A model generated the notes under the pieces. It was not told where the DNA came from, did no database searches, and saw only the letters and a program-made list of their open reading frames with translations. The position numbers were made by a program, and so were the translations under genes. Shown here in pieces: positions 1 through 9,474 of a stretch of DNA of 64,000 nt. Position 1 is the stretch's first letter, and every line of letters starts with the position of its first letter. This DNA comes from Thalassotalea sp. G2M2-11 (GTDB taxonomy: Bacteria > Pseudomonadota > Gammaproteobacteria > Enterobacterales > Alteromonadaceae): positions 124,001 through 188,000 of the forward strand of contig NZ_JADNYL010000003.1 of assembly GCF_017168195.1 (NCBI RefSeq). The letters are read 5' to 3'.

Positions 1-367
1 GTTAACGTTCAGAGGCAAAATAAACGTTAGTTTGTGGCTTGGTTTACAACTGATGGTTTTACCGTTTGATGCCTTGGCGACTAATATTCCAGAATTTCAT
101 TTAACGCTAGAAAATCATTTATTTTTCCCTGCCGAAATTGAAGTGCCAGCGAATAAAAAAGTGAAATTAATTATTTATAATAAAGATGACGTTGCGGAAG
201 AGTTTGATAGCTTCGATTTAAATCGTGAGAAAATGATATTCCCTAAACGAAAATCGACGATCTATATAGGGCCCCTTCCTCCTGGGGAATACCATTTCTT
301 TGGTGAATATAATCCCAATATGGCAACAGGAAAAGTTGTTGTGAAGGGAGGTAGTAATGTTAATTAA
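1..367 (+). CDS. Cupredoxin-like periplasmic protein (5' partial)
   Basis: The reading frame is open to the left edge, so the true start probably lies outside the window; a TTG at 32 is the first possible in-window start but would cut the signal peptide. The visible N-terminus is a hydrophobic stretch ending in ALA at a likely signal-peptidase site. The rest is a roughly 90-residue beta-rich domain with the EEFDSFDLNREK and PLPPGEYHFFGEYNP blocks typical of the cupredoxin/EfeO-like domains that accompany FTR1 iron permeases. Such proteins are thought to bind or oxidise metal in the periplasm before uptake. The stop overlaps the start of the FTR1-like gene, so the two are translationally coupled. 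Family assignment is good; the metal is inferred. Confidence 0.8.
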   Translation, partial: LTFRGKINVSLWLGLQLMVLPFDALATNIPEFHLTLENHLFFPAEIEVPANKKVKLIIYNKDDVAEEFDSFDLNREKMIFPKRKSTIYIGPLPPGEYHFFGEYNPNMATGKVVVKGGSNVN

Positions 368-1163
368 TATTGTTGTCTTAGTATTAAGAGATTTACTGCC
401 TTTAGCTGTATTATTTGTATGGTTATTTGCTTATATTTATCCTGCTTTGTTAAACATTAAGAAACTTGCTTGGCTATGTGTTATCAGTTGTTTAGGTGTT
501 TCGTTGTTATTTAATTTTGCGCCTGTTATGAGTGAGTATTTTGGCGGTGCAGGTCTTGAGTTAGCCTTGGTGTTATTAACCATTATTATTTACCTCTCAT
601 GCTTAGTGGCAAGTATATTTACGCTGAATGAACGCTCCCATTTATTGGTGGTTAAATTATGTTTTATGCTTGGTTTATCAAGTTTTATTGTCATCAAAGG
701 AGCAAATTTTTTAATTTATTTTTTGGGGTATCTAGCCAGAAGTGCAGACAATAGTAGCGTGATTTTAGGCGTCGCATTGGCACTTGGTATTACTTTTAGT
801 TTTTGTATTCTTCTTTATTTCACATTGTCGTGGTGCAGACTGCGAGGCTGGGAAAAGCTACTTAACTTTTTTTGGGCAATATACCTTGGCAGTTTGTTAG
901 CTCAAATCGTGCCGATGTTGGCTCAAATCGACCTAGTAACCGATGCTATACCTTTATGGGATAGTCGATGGCTTATGGCCGACAAGTCTGAATATGGTCA
1001 TATATTTAAGGCATTGGTGGGCTATGAAGCCACACCATCATTGAGCTATTTGCTCATCTATTTAATGGCGATAGTATTGTTTTACCTGGCAATGTTATTG
1101 AACAAGTATGTGACTAATTTCAACCATGAACCGCTTAATTCAACCAAGGTAGAACCGCAATGA
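357..1163 (+). CDS. FTR1-family-like membrane permease lacking clear REXXE motifs
   Basis: A 268-residue inner-membrane protein with about seven hydrophobic segments, the topology of FTR1/EfeU high-affinity iron permeases. The C-terminal GYEATPSLSYLL block resembles the GY..QPSLLQ region of FTR1 proteins. ATG 357 has a GGGAGG ribosome site and overlaps the upstream cupredoxin gene by 11 bases; the stop overlaps the next start (ATGA). The iron-binding REXXE motifs expected in TM1 and TM4 are not intact: the equivalent positions read RDLLP and IKGANF. It may be a divergent permease with other ligands, or a paralogue that has lost classical iron transport. Fold fairly sure, substrate unknown. 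Confidence 0.7.
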   Translation: MLINIVVLVLRDLLPLAVLFVWLFAYIYPALLNIKKLAWLCVISCLGVSLLFNFAPVMSEYFGGAGLELALVLLTIIIYLSCLVASIFTLNERSHLLVVKLCFMLGLSSFIVIKGANFLIYFLGYLARSADNSSVILGVALALGITFSFCILLYFTLSWCRLRGWEKLLNFFWAIYLGSLLAQIVPMLAQIDLVTDAIPLWDSRWLMADKSEYGHIFKALVGYEATPSLSYLLIYLMAIVLFYLAMLLNKYVTNFNHEPLNSTKVEPQ

Positions 1164-1861
1164 GACGTTTGATCCTGTTTATTTTACTTCTAGCGTTATC
1201 ATGGCAAAGTGATGCTGATGGCGTTGTGGTCGATAAAGTATATTCTCCGTATGTGTTGCCTCAAGAAAGAGAGATAGAATGGCGGCTGATGTCGAGAAAT
1301 TCAGATGCTCAAGGCAATCAGCTGGGTCAAAGGCTAGGTTATGGCCATTCGTTATCTGAATATGTCACCATGGAGATTTACTTGGTTGGCGAACGAGAGC
1401 TTGGCAGTGATGATTTTGGCCTCGAGGGGATTGAAGTTGAAGCCCGCTGGATGCTTACCGAACAAGGGCAATATTGGGCTGATTGGGGGCTATTATTTGA
1501 AGTTGAAAAAGCACATACAGAAGATAACTGGGAGGTGTCTTCAGGGGTGTTGGTTGAGAAAGAATTTGGTAAAACCAGCTTAACGGTGAACCTGTTTGCT
1601 ATTTATGAATGGGGTCAATCTGTGGCTAATGAGTGGGAAAGTGAAGCTAGAGTTAAATTACGTTATCGTTATCTGCCCATTTTACAACCTGCCATTGAAC
1701 TTTATGCTGGCGAAGATTTTTTTGGTATTGGTCCTGCGTTTCAGGGCATTCAACGTTTTCACGGGCAGAAACAATTGAAATGGGAAGCTGCATTTATTAG
1801 TGAACTGTCTCATTCTGGTAAAGATCATACATTCCGATTTTCTGTAGAGTATGAGTTCTGA
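1160..1861 (+). CDS. Putative outer-membrane beta-barrel protein
   Basis: 233 residues with a short signal peptide (MRRLILFILLLALSWQSDA) followed by alternating amphipathic strands, ending in FSVEYEF. A terminal Phe preceded by alternating hydrophobics is the usual C-terminal signature of an outer-membrane barrel. It is the third gene of the cupredoxin/FTR1-like operon and overlaps the permease stop by four bases, which suggests a role in the same metal-related function, perhaps as an outer-membrane component. I do not recognise a named family; barrel topology is inferred from strand pattern and C-terminus. Confidence 0.6.
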   Translation: MRRLILFILLLALSWQSDADGVVVDKVYSPYVLPQEREIEWRLMSRNSDAQGNQLGQRLGYGHSLSEYVTMEIYLVGERELGSDDFGLEGIEVEARWMLTEQGQYWADWGLLFEVEKAHTEDNWEVSSGVLVEKEFGKTSLTVNLFAIYEWGQSVANEWESEARVKLRYRYLPILQPAIELYAGEDFFGIGPAFQGIQRFHGQKQLKWEAAFISELSHSGKDHTFRFSVEYEF

Positions 1862-1906
1862 TATTCGATTATTAACTAATAATTTTACTCTCGCGGCATT
1901 TTTTTG

Positions 1907-1934
1907 CTTGAATTCAACCTCGCCATCCCCATAT
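1907..1934 (+). promoter_or_regulatory. Sigma-32 (RpoH) heat-shock promoter of htpG
   Basis: CTTGAA at 1907-1912 and CCCCATAT at 1927-1934, separated by 14 bp, match the RpoH consensus CTTGAA-N13-17-CCCCATNT at every defined base. It lies about 80 bp upstream of htpG, a classical heat-shock gene. Confidence 0.88.
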
Positions 1935-2014
1935 TTGAATGTACCTTAAGGTTTATCCCTGATTTAACCTTATTTATTCGTGATTTTAAGATATTCAGAT
2001 AGGAGATGGCTCAG

Positions 2015-3976
2015 ATGGCTGAGACAGGTCAAAAAGAAGTTCATGGCTTTCAAACCGAAGTAAAACAATTACTTCAATTAATGATTCACTCACTTTATAG
2101 CAATAAAGAAATATTCTTGCGTGAATTAGTATCTAATGCCGCTGATGCGTCAGATAAATTACGTTTTCAAGCACTTTCTGATGCTGATTTATATGAAGGT
2201 GATGCTAACCTTCGTGTACGTGTTAATGCAGATAAAGAGGCTAATACTATTACTATTTCTGACAATGGTATTGGTATGACTCATGATCAAGTGATTGAAC
2301 ATTTAGGTACTATTGCTAAATCAGGTACGGCTGAGTTTTTCTCAAAGCTTTCAGGCGATCAAGCGGCTGATTCGCAATTAATTGGTCAGTTTGGTGTTGG
2401 TTTTTACTCGGCATTCATTGTTGCTGACAAGGTAACGGTGCGCTCACGTGCTGCTGGCGTGCCAGCATCAGAAGGTGTTGAATGGCAAAGTGAAGGTGAA
2501 GGCGAATTCACTACTGCAAAAATCGACAAACCTAATCGCGGTACGGATATTATTTTACACCTAAAAGAAGACGAATCAGAATTTGCTGATGAGTGGCGAT
2601 TAAAATCTATTGTGACCAAATACTCTGATCACATCTCTGTTTCTGTTGAAATGTTAACGCCAGAAGTGCCTGCAGTTGAAGCGGTTGAAGAAGTCAAAGA
2701 TGAAGATGGCAATGTTACTACTCCTGCAGTCGAAGCTCGTGATGCGGTTCCAGCTCAATGGGAAGCTGTCAACAAAGCAACAGCACTGTGGACTCGCGAA
2801 AAAGCCGATATTTCTGAAGATGAATATAAAGAGTTTTATAAACATGTGTCACATGATTTTAGTGATCCATTGTTATGGGAACACAATAAAGTAGAAGGTA
2901 AAACTGAATACACCTCTTTACTTTATATCCCGAAAAAAGCACCGTTTGACTTACACAACCGTGACAAACAACATGGTTTGAAATTATTTGTTCAGCGCGT
3001 ATTTATTATGGATGACGCCGAGCAATTTATGCCAACGTACTTACGTTTTGTTAAAGGCTTGTTAGATTCAAATGATCTTCCGCTAAACGTCTCGCGTGAG
3101 ATTTTACAAGACAATAAGATCAGCCAGGCGATTCGTAAAGGTTGTACGAAGCGTGTGTTAAAAATGCTCGAGAAGCTAGGCAATAAAGACAAAGATCAAT
3201 ATCAAATATTCTGGAATGAATTTGGTCAAGTGTTAAAAGAAGGGCCTGCTGAAGATTTTGCTAATAAAGAAGCCATTGGTAAATTATTACGCTTTTCGTC
3301 AACCCATGAAGATACCGCTGTGCAAGATGTTTCTTTACCAGAATACATTGAGCGCATGAAAGAAGGCCAAGACAAGATTTACTATGTGGTTGCTGATAGT
3401 TTTGAAGCAGCGAAAAATAGTCCTCACTTAGAAGTATTCCGCAAAAAAGGCATAGAAGTATTGTTGATGTCTGATCGCATCGATGAGTGGTTGGTGAGCC
3501 ACTTCACTGAGTTTGATGGCAAGCAATTGCAATCTGTTGCTCGTGGCGGTGTTGATTTAAGTGCAATGGAAGATGAAGAGACTAAAGAAGCGCAAGAGAA
3601 ACTTGAACAAGAGTTTGACACTGTGGTTAAGCGCATGAAAGATGCACTTGGCAGCAAAGTGAAAGACGTTAAAATTTCAAGTCGCTTAACAGATTCTCCA
3701 GCGGTAATTGTCACGGCAGATGATGACATGAGTACGCAAATGCAAAAATTGATGGCTTCAGTTGGACAAGAAGTACCAGAATCGCAGCCTATTTTTGAAA
3801 TCAATGCCGAGCATGATTTAGTCAAACACGTTGCTGATGAGCAAGATGATGACAAGTTCAACCAATGGGTTGAAGTGTTATTTGAACAAGCAACCTTAGC
3901 AGAGCGAGGCAGCTTGAAAGATCCGGCAAGTTTTGTGCAACGGTTAAATAAGTTGATGATGAGCTTGACTAAGTAA
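2015..3976 (+). CDS. htpG: Molecular chaperone HtpG (bacterial Hsp90)
   Basis: Cytosolic Hsp90-family ATPase chaperone. The GHKL ATP site is visible as [20 protein letters not shown] and [11 protein letters not shown], followed by the middle domain ([12 protein letters not shown] region) and the C-terminal dimerisation domain. An ATG at 2006 directly abuts AGGAG (2001-2005) and has no spacing, so I choose ATG 2015, nine bases after the SD, giving 653 residues. That is longer than the 624-residue E. coli protein, mostly because of an acidic linker around residues 215-248 with two PAVEA copies. Expression is expected from the RpoH promoter at 1907-1934, and a strong terminator follows. Confidence 0.97.
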   Translation: MAETGQKEVHGFQTEVKQLLQLMIHSLYSNKEIFLRELVSNAADASDKLRFQALSDADLYEGDANLRVRVNADKEANTITISDNGIGMTHDQVIEHLGTIAKSGTAEFFSKLSGDQAADSQLIGQFGVGFYSAFIVADKVTVRSRAAGVPASEGVEWQSEGEGEFTTAKIDKPNRGTDIILHLKEDESEFADEWRLKSIVTKYSDHISVSVEMLTPEVPAVEAVEEVKDEDGNVTTPAVEARDAVPAQWEAVNKATALWTREKADISEDEYKEFYKHVSHDFSDPLLWEHNKVEGKTEYTSLLYIPKKAPFDLHNRDKQHGLKLFVQRVFIMDDAEQFMPTYLRFVKGLLDSNDLPLNVSREILQDNKISQAIRKGCTKRVLKMLEKLGNKDKDQYQIFWNEFGQVLKEGPAEDFANKEAIGKLLRFSSTHEDTAVQDVSLPEYIERMKEGQDKIYYVVADSFEAAKNSPHLEVFRKKGIEVLLMSDRIDEWLVSHFTEFDGKQLQSVARGGVDLSAMEDEETKEAQEKLEQEFDTVVKRMKDALGSKVKDVKISSRLTDSPAVIVTADDDMSTQMQKLMASVGQEVPESQPIFEINAEHDLVKHVADEQDDDKFNQWVEVLFEQATLAERGSLKDPASFVQRLNKLMMSLTK

Positions 3977-4023
3977 AGTTGCCAGACTGTGTTTTTTCAC
4001 AATAGTTTGATTAGACTTTAGTA

Positions 4024-4053
4024 GAAAAAAGGGGCTATTTGCCCCTTTTTTTG
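4024..4053 (+). terminator. Rho-independent terminator after htpG
   Basis: GGGGC (4031-4035), loop TATTT and GCCCC (4041-4045), flanked by an A-run and followed by seven Ts. It ends the htpG transcript before adk. Confidence 0.9.
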
Positions 4054-4074
4054 TTTTATGTCACGAATTGTGAC

Positions 4075-4103
4075 TTGTTTGAGTACAAGTGACTAGGTAT
4101 AGT
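4075..4103 (+). promoter_or_regulatory. Candidate sigma-70 promoter for adk
   Basis: TTGTTT at 4075-4080, a 17 bp spacer, then TATAGT at 4098-4103. It lies after the htpG terminator and would give a leader of roughly 110 bases. The -35 is weak, so this is a candidate only. Confidence 0.35.
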
Positions 4104-4190
4104 GTGGCACTTTAATAAATAATGAACACCATATACTCATTTGGCAGTTAAATTGAGCCATTTACGCTGTGAGTTTAACAGGCAAATTAG

Positions 4191-4862
<672 letters not shown>

Positions 4863-4887
4863 TTGCTCATAAACAACATTGATTATC

Positions 4888-4918
4888 AAGGCTTGCTCAT
4901 GCAAGCCTTTTTTGTTTT
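4888..4918 (+). terminator. Rho-independent terminator after adk
   Basis: Perfect 9 bp stem AAGGCTTGC / GCAAGCCTT around loop TCAT, then a T-rich tract. Confidence 0.92.
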
Positions 4919-4972
4919 CTGTTGACATGTTAACTTGCTAATCGGCTCACAAATCATAATCACAGAGGATAT

Positions 4973-5368
4973 ATGCTGTCACTTTCGATCACAGGATTTT
5001 ACTTAGCTTTATTAGGGCTGCTATACGTTGCTTTAGCGATTCGTATTATTCAGCTTAGATTTCAATTTAAAACAGGTATTGGAGATGGTGGTCATGCACC
5101 ACTAGCTCAGGCGATCCGAGTTCATGGGAATTTTGCTGAGTATGTGCCTATTGTGATCTTGCTACTAGCTTGTAGTGAAATAAATGGCAGTCATCCGTTA
5201 TTACTCCATGGTGTTGGTGCAATATTCTTTATTGGCCGTATTTCGCACAGCATTGGCATCACAAAAACTCAAGGTCCATCATCATTTCGTTTTTGGGGCA
5301 TGATGACAAGTTTCATGTCGATTATTATATTGGCAGTCGACAACATCAGGTTATTTATTTTTGCTTAA
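4973..5368 (+). CDS. MAPEG-family membrane protein (YecN-like)
   Basis: 131 residues with four hydrophobic segments and the MAPEG hallmark region RVHGNFAEYVPIVILLLA near residue 45-65, followed by GRISHSIGI. MAPEG proteins are glutathione-dependent or eicosanoid-type membrane enzymes in eukaryotes; bacterial YecN-type members have no established substrate. Start ATG 4973 has an AGAGGA ribosome site. It converges on the ElaA-like gene with a 14 bp gap. Family sure, function unknown. Confidence 0.85.
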   Translation: MLSLSITGFYLALLGLLYVALAIRIIQLRFQFKTGIGDGGHAPLAQAIRVHGNFAEYVPIVILLLACSEINGSHPLLLHGVGAIFFIGRISHSIGITKTQGPSSFRFWGMMTSFMSIIILAVDNIRLFIFA

Positions 5369-5382
5369 AGCTGATTTCTATT

Positions 5383-5850
5383 TTATCTCGGTGTTTGTAT
5401 CATTGAAATATGAGGAATACCATCTTCAAGATACATTTCAGAGCATTGTTTGAAGCCATGCTGTTGATAAAAGTTAGCTAAGTGTTGCTGCGCTGAGATT
5501 TTGATCACTTCATTTGGAAATACGTGTTGGCAAACGTTTAATGCTTTGGCAAACAGCTGATGACCAAGCCCTGAGCCTCTTTGGTCTTGTGCTACAATCA
5601 CTCGACCTATAGCAGGATGATCAGGGTAACACACTTGTTTAGCAAGAATGCGCAAGTAAGCCGTCATTTTGCTTTCTTGATAACAAAATAAATGTAGCGT
5701 ATCTGGGTGTCGGTCTAAGTCGTCGAGATCAGGGTAATAGCATGTTTGCTCTACCACAAACACATCTATTCGTAACTTCAGTAAATCGTATAATTCGTCC
5801 GTTGTCAGTTCAGAAAATGTCTTAACTTGCCAGGTGATTTCTGTGTTCAT
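5383..5850 (-). CDS. GNAT-family N-acetyltransferase, ElaA-like
   Basis: Around 155 residues matching E. coli ElaA in length and blocks: LLKLRIDVFVVEQTCYYPDLDDLD, GRVIVAQDQRGSGLG (acetyl-CoA pyrophosphate loop) and the C-terminal YLEDGIPHISM. Substrate of ElaA proteins is not established. Two close ATGs (5856 and 5850) are possible; I prefer 5850 because ITW aligns with the ElaA N-terminus. No clear SD is seen for either. It stands alone, convergent with the MAPEG gene. Confidence 0.85.
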   Translation of the reverse strand: MNTEITWQVKTFSELTTDELYDLLKLRIDVFVVEQTCYYPDLDDLDRHPDTLHLFCYQESKMTAYLRILAKQVCYPDHPAIGRVIVAQDQRGSGLGHQLFAKALNVCQHVFPNEVIKISAQQHLANFYQQHGFKQCSEMYLEDGIPHISMIQTPR

Positions 5851-5916
5851 AACCATAGTCAAATACAAAAGTAATGGTGCATTTGACCATGGAATTAGGG
5901 CTTTGTATAGGCAAAG

Positions 5917-6225
5917 TTATTGATTCATTACTTCTTGTAGTTTTTGAAAGTGATCTCGATAACTTTGTTGTTCGAGGTAGCCAATGATCTCTCGCTTGTA
6001 GGCTTGGATATCAAGCCGAGGGAATTCAGTTTCGAGAGTCTCTGTCAGTGATTGCGGCGCTGCATAAAGGAGGTAGGCTAGTGGTAAATAGCTTGGATCA
6101 AAGTCTTTACAATAGACCACGGTTCTTATTTGAGATGGTGTGTAAAAATCTTGCACGCCATAGTGTTTTTCTAATGTAGGTAATAGTTTCTTACCGTACT
6201 TTTTCAGTGACCAATACTTAAACAT
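5917..6225 (-). CDS. Conserved hypothetical small protein
   Basis: 102 residues, starts MFKYWSLKKYGKKLLPTLEK and contains YGVQDFYTPSQIRTVVY; basic N-terminus, no signal peptide or membrane segment. The KYGKKLLP..YG...YYTPSQ pattern recalls a short uncharacterised family of marine gammaproteobacteria (possibly DUF6559). No motif suggests an activity. It lies 66 bp upstream of the acetyltransferase and may be cotranscribed with it. Confidence 0.6.
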   Translation of the reverse strand: MFKYWSLKKYGKKLLPTLEKHYGVQDFYTPSQIRTVVYCKDFDPSYLPLAYLLYAAPQSLTETLETEFPRLDIQAYKREIIGYLEQQSYRDHFQKLQEVMNQ

Positions 6226-6343
6226 TTGCTATTCCTTAGCAGTTGGCTTTCCCTATATAGTAGGCGCTGTATATTACTATTTTATGGCAAATTGCTCAAT
6301 GATTTATGACGAATAGATACTATTGAACGGGCATATGAGATAA

Positions 6344-7234
6344 CTATCGGTTGATGATATGCACTTTTGTTTTATCGACAAAAAATCCTGCTTGAGTATA
6401 AGCGTTTGAAATATTTTCATTTTCTCTTAATTTCTTGAGCCCCTTATTAATGGCTGTTATGGCAGCTTTGCCTAAAGGGTGCTTACGACTGATGACGAAA
6501 TGTCGACTATCGTTGAGTACTACGCCAATATTAGGTACAGGCACAAGGTGAATTTTTTCCATGGTAAAAGATTTGTCAGCTGATGAATGGAAGGCCATTA
6601 ACATAAAATCTATCCAACCAAGGTTAACCATCCGAGCTTGGCTTAACCATTCATCTTCTTGTACTAACTTTTTTAACGAAAGTGACTGTAAGGTTTGCCA
6701 GTCTGTGCGCCATTTTGGGGTTGAAACGGCAGTGAATTGCTGTAAATCACTCAGCTGTTTGATGGAGAGTACCTTAGTATTTGTTGGTGCAGTATATATA
6801 CCAGCAACATATTCACCATTTCGGATCAGGGGAGCAGAAATGTAGACATTTTCTTGCAGTGCTTTTGCATCGTTCAGCCAGTAGGAATCGAAGCTAATTA
6901 ATAACCGTCCTTGTTCGATCAATTGTGTATTTCTAAAATTTAATTTTCCTGGCACATATTTAAATTGATGAGTAAAGCCTCCGAGTTTAAGTGCTTGCTG
7001 TGCAATGATCATGTCAACCACATCGCGACGTACCGTTTTTCCAGTGAAGTTTTTGATCGCTAATATATCGCGATTGTTGACAAAATTGAGGTAGTCTTCA
7101 TAGACGTCATCTCGGATAAATATGGTGATGGTTTGTTCTGAGGGAGAAGGTAGTGTTTGGCTATATGTCAGCAAGCTAGTGAATGTAAAAAATAAACACA
7201 GTATCGTGCGGGAAATATAGCCATCATGTTGCAT
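6344..7234 (-). CDS. Orphan periplasmic solute-binding-like protein
   Basis: 296 residues with an N-terminal signal segment (ILCLFFTFTSLLTYS) and then a two-lobed amino-acid-binding-like (SBP_bac_3-type) domain: DVVDMIIAQQALKLGGF, ISAPLIRNGEYVAGIY, NIGVVLNDSRHFVISRKHPLGKAA. Alteromonadales carry many such binding proteins without permeases. No ABC permease or ATPase is adjacent, so it is not clearly a transport receptor; it could feed a sensor or be a divergent enzyme. Ligand unknown. Confidence 0.7.
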   Translation of the reverse strand: MQHDGYISRTILCLFFTFTSLLTYSQTLPSPSEQTITIFIRDDVYEDYLNFVNNRDILAIKNFTGKTVRRDVVDMIIAQQALKLGGFTHQFKYVPGKLNFRNTQLIEQGRLLISFDSYWLNDAKALQENVYISAPLIRNGEYVAGIYTAPTNTKVLSIKQLSDLQQFTAVSTPKWRTDWQTLQSLSLKKLVQEDEWLSQARMVNLGWIDFMLMAFHSSADKSFTMEKIHLVPVPNIGVVLNDSRHFVISRKHPLGKAAITAINKGLKKLRENENISNAYTQAGFFVDKTKVHIINR

Positions 7235-7333
7235 AGTGATATGGTAACCTTAAATCTGAACATATCTTTATCTATTAAATTATAATCGATTTTATGCTAA
7301 TCGCTTTTTTAATTTATTAAGATATGATTGAGC

Positions 7334-7954
7334 TTATTTTGAATGACGTTGCTGCAGTACTTGCATCACTTCACTTAAGGTGATTTCTTTATCCCTAAGT
7401 AACACTAACGTGTGATAAAACAAATCGGCACATTCACCAAGTAAATCATCTTTGGTTTCAGCAACCGCGGCCAAAGCAACTTCTACCCCTTCTTCGCCAA
7501 CTTTTTGAGCTATTTTAGTCGTTCCCCGGGCAAATAATTGAGCGGTATAGCTGTTTTCTGGCGCGTCGGCATGGCGTTCATCAATTACTTGCTCTAATTG
7601 ACTAAGAAAGTTTTGTTCGGTTAATTGTTGCTCTGCAAAACAGGATTCAGTGCCTAAATGACAGCTTGGTCCTTGCGGCTGACAGGCAAGCAATAAACTA
7701 TCGTTATCGCAATCAGCTAATACTTGTTTTACCTCTAGGAAATTACCGGAAGTTTCACCTTTTACCCATAATGCTTGCTTAGAGCGACTAAAAAAGGTTG
7801 CTTTACCTGTGGTGAGTGTTTGTTTGAGTGAACCCGCACTCATATAGCCCTGCATTAAGACTGCGCCTGTTTTGTGGTGTTGAATAATCGCAGGGATCAG
7901 ATCATTCATTTTTTGCCAAGCAAGCTGATCTATATTTTCAAGTGTGACTATCAT
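7334..7954 (-). CDS. hisIE: Bifunctional phosphoribosyl-AMP cyclohydrolase / phosphoribosyl-ATP pyrophosphatase
   Basis: Steps 2 and 3 of histidine synthesis fused in one 206-residue cytosolic protein. The N-terminal HisI half shows [25 protein letters not shown] (metal-binding Asp and Cys residues); the C-terminal HisE half shows [11 protein letters not shown] and ECADLFYH, the MazG-like Mg site. Last gene of the his operon; its ATG overlaps the hisF stop (ATGA at 7951-7954), indicating coupling. Confidence 0.96.
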   Translation of the reverse strand: MIVTLENIDQLAWQKMNDLIPAIIQHHKTGAVLMQGYMSAGSLKQTLTTGKATFFSRSKQALWVKGETSGNFLEVKQVLADCDNDSLLLACQPQGPSCHLGTESCFAEQQLTEQNFLSQLEQVIDERHADAPENSYTAQLFARGTTKIAQKVGEEGVEVALAAVAETKDDLLGECADLFYHTLVLLRDKEITLSEVMQVLQQRHSK

Positions 7955-8724
7955 AATCGGATCTCAATATTGTCTTGTTTTAATCGTTGTTTTAATTCGC
8001 TAATAGCGATAATGCCTTTATGAAACACGCTGGCAGCCAAAGCGCCGTCAACATCTGCTTGTTGAAAAACATCGCTAAAGTGGGAGATTTCTCCAGCACC
8101 GCCAGAAGCGATAAGCGGAACCTGACAGGCTTGACGAGCTTGTTTGAGTTGCTCAATATCATAGCCTTGTCGCACACCGTCTTGGTTCATACAGTTAAGT
8201 ACTATTTCACCAGCCCCTCGAGTTTGCACTTCTTGTATCCATTCAAAAGTGGTCCACTTTGTTTGTTGAGTGCGCGTTTCATCGCCAGTGAACTGGTATA
8301 CTTGATAGCGGTTTGTTGCTTTATCGTAAAAGCTATCAATACCTACTACGACACATTGCTGGCCAAACACATCGGCTAAACGAGAAATAAGGGATGGATC
8401 ACGCAAAGCAGGGGAGTTAATACTGATTTTATCAGCGCCCATCATTAAAATTTCGCGCGCATCCGCTTCACTTTTTATGCCACCAGCGACACAAAATGGA
8501 ATATCGATCACTTCTGCAATCCGGCTTACCCAGCTTTTATCTACTACGCGCTCATCTGAGCTGGCGGTAATATCATAAAAGACAAGCTCATCAGCACCTG
8601 CTTCTGCATAGCGTTTTGCTAAGGGGACAATATCACCAATTATTTCGTGGTTACGAAACTGCACGCCTTTGACTACTTTACCATCACGTACATCAAGGCA
8701 AGGAATAATTCTTTTAGCTAACAT
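7951..8724 (-). CDS. hisF: Imidazole glycerol phosphate synthase, cyclase subunit
   Basis: 257-residue TIM barrel that uses ammonia from HisH to make imidazole glycerol phosphate and AICAR from PRFAR. Catalytic Asp residues are in [17 protein letters not shown] (N-terminus) and [10 protein letters not shown]; phosphate loops [12 protein letters not shown] and [13 protein letters not shown] are present. Lies 12 bp after hisA and overlaps hisIE. Confidence 0.97.
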   Translation of the reverse strand: MLAKRIIPCLDVRDGKVVKGVQFRNHEIIGDIVPLAKRYAEAGADELVFYDITASSDERVVDKSWVSRIAEVIDIPFCVAGGIKSEADAREILMMGADKISINSPALRDPSLISRLADVFGQQCVVVGIDSFYDKATNRYQVYQFTGDETRTQQTKWTTFEWIQEVQTRGAGEIVLNCMNQDGVRQGYDIEQLKQARQACQVPLIASGGAGEISHFSDVFQQADVDGALAASVFHKGIIAISELKQRLKQDNIEIRL

Positions 8725-8736
8725 AATTACCTCTAA

Positions 8737-9474
8737 CTACTTGCTTGGCCAGCATGCGATGGCCTGCTCAAGCGTAAACTTACCTTCTAATAATGAGCGT
8801 CCTAAGATCACGCCTTTAACGCCAGTTGGTACTAAGGCTTTGATATCTTCTAAGCTACCGATCCCACCAGAAGCCTGCCAATGTATCTGAGGGTATTTGT
8901 CACAAACTTCTTGATAAAGCGAGACATTAGTGCCCGTTAAGGTGCCGTCTTTGCTGATATCTGTACAAAGAACATGTTTAATACCAGCATCTTGGTATTG
9001 CGCCAGTAAGTCTTCAAGATTGACGCCGCTGTCTTTTATCCAGCCATGTGTCGGTAAGGTTTTATTACCGTTTTCATCAATTTTGATGTCCAGTGCCAAT
9101 ACGATTTTTTCACTGCCATATTTGGAGAGCCATTCACTGACCAGTTCAGGTTGCTTTATTGCTAAACTGCCAATAACCACGCGATCAGCACCTAATGCAA
9201 ACAGCTGTTTGACATCATCTTCACAGCGGATACCGCCTCCTACTTGAATGATCATATCAGGGTGATTGACTAATTGCTTTAATGTTGCCAGTTGGCGTTT
9301 ACTGCTATCTTTTGCGCCATCTAAATCGACAAAGTGCATCACTTTTGCGCCAGCGTTAGCATATGCTTGTTGGCGTTCTAGCGGGGTATATTGGTAATTG
9401 GTTTTTTGCTGGTAATCGCCTTGATAAAGACGTACTACTTCGCCATCGATAAGATCTATCGCTGGGATCATCAT
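8737..9474 (-). CDS. hisA: ProFAR isomerase
   Basis: 245-residue TIM barrel that isomerises ProFAR to PRFAR. Visible blocks: IPAIDLIDGEVVRLYQGDY (first catalytic Asp), QVGGGIRCEDD, CTDISKDGTLTGTN (second catalytic Asp) and QASGGIGSLEDI. Its first ATG overlaps the hisH stop by four bases; a second ATG follows directly and could be used instead. Confidence 0.97.
   Translation of the reverse strand: MMIPAIDLIDGEVVRLYQGDYQQKTNYQYTPLERQQAYANAGAKVMHFVDLDGAKDSSKRQLATLKQLVNHPDMIIQVGGGIRCEDDVKQLFALGADRVVIGSLAIKQPELVSEWLSKYGSEKIVLALDIKIDENGNKTLPTHGWIKDSGVNLEDLLAQYQDAGIKHVLCTDISKDGTLTGTNVSLYQEVCDKYPQIHWQASGGIGSLEDIKALVPTGVKGVILGRSLLEGKFTLEQAIACWPSK

Noticed and set aside
3424..3861. Long minus-strand open frame within htpG
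   Set aside because: It lies entirely inside a clear htpG frame and is Ser/Thr-rich translation of the opposite strand; a shadow.
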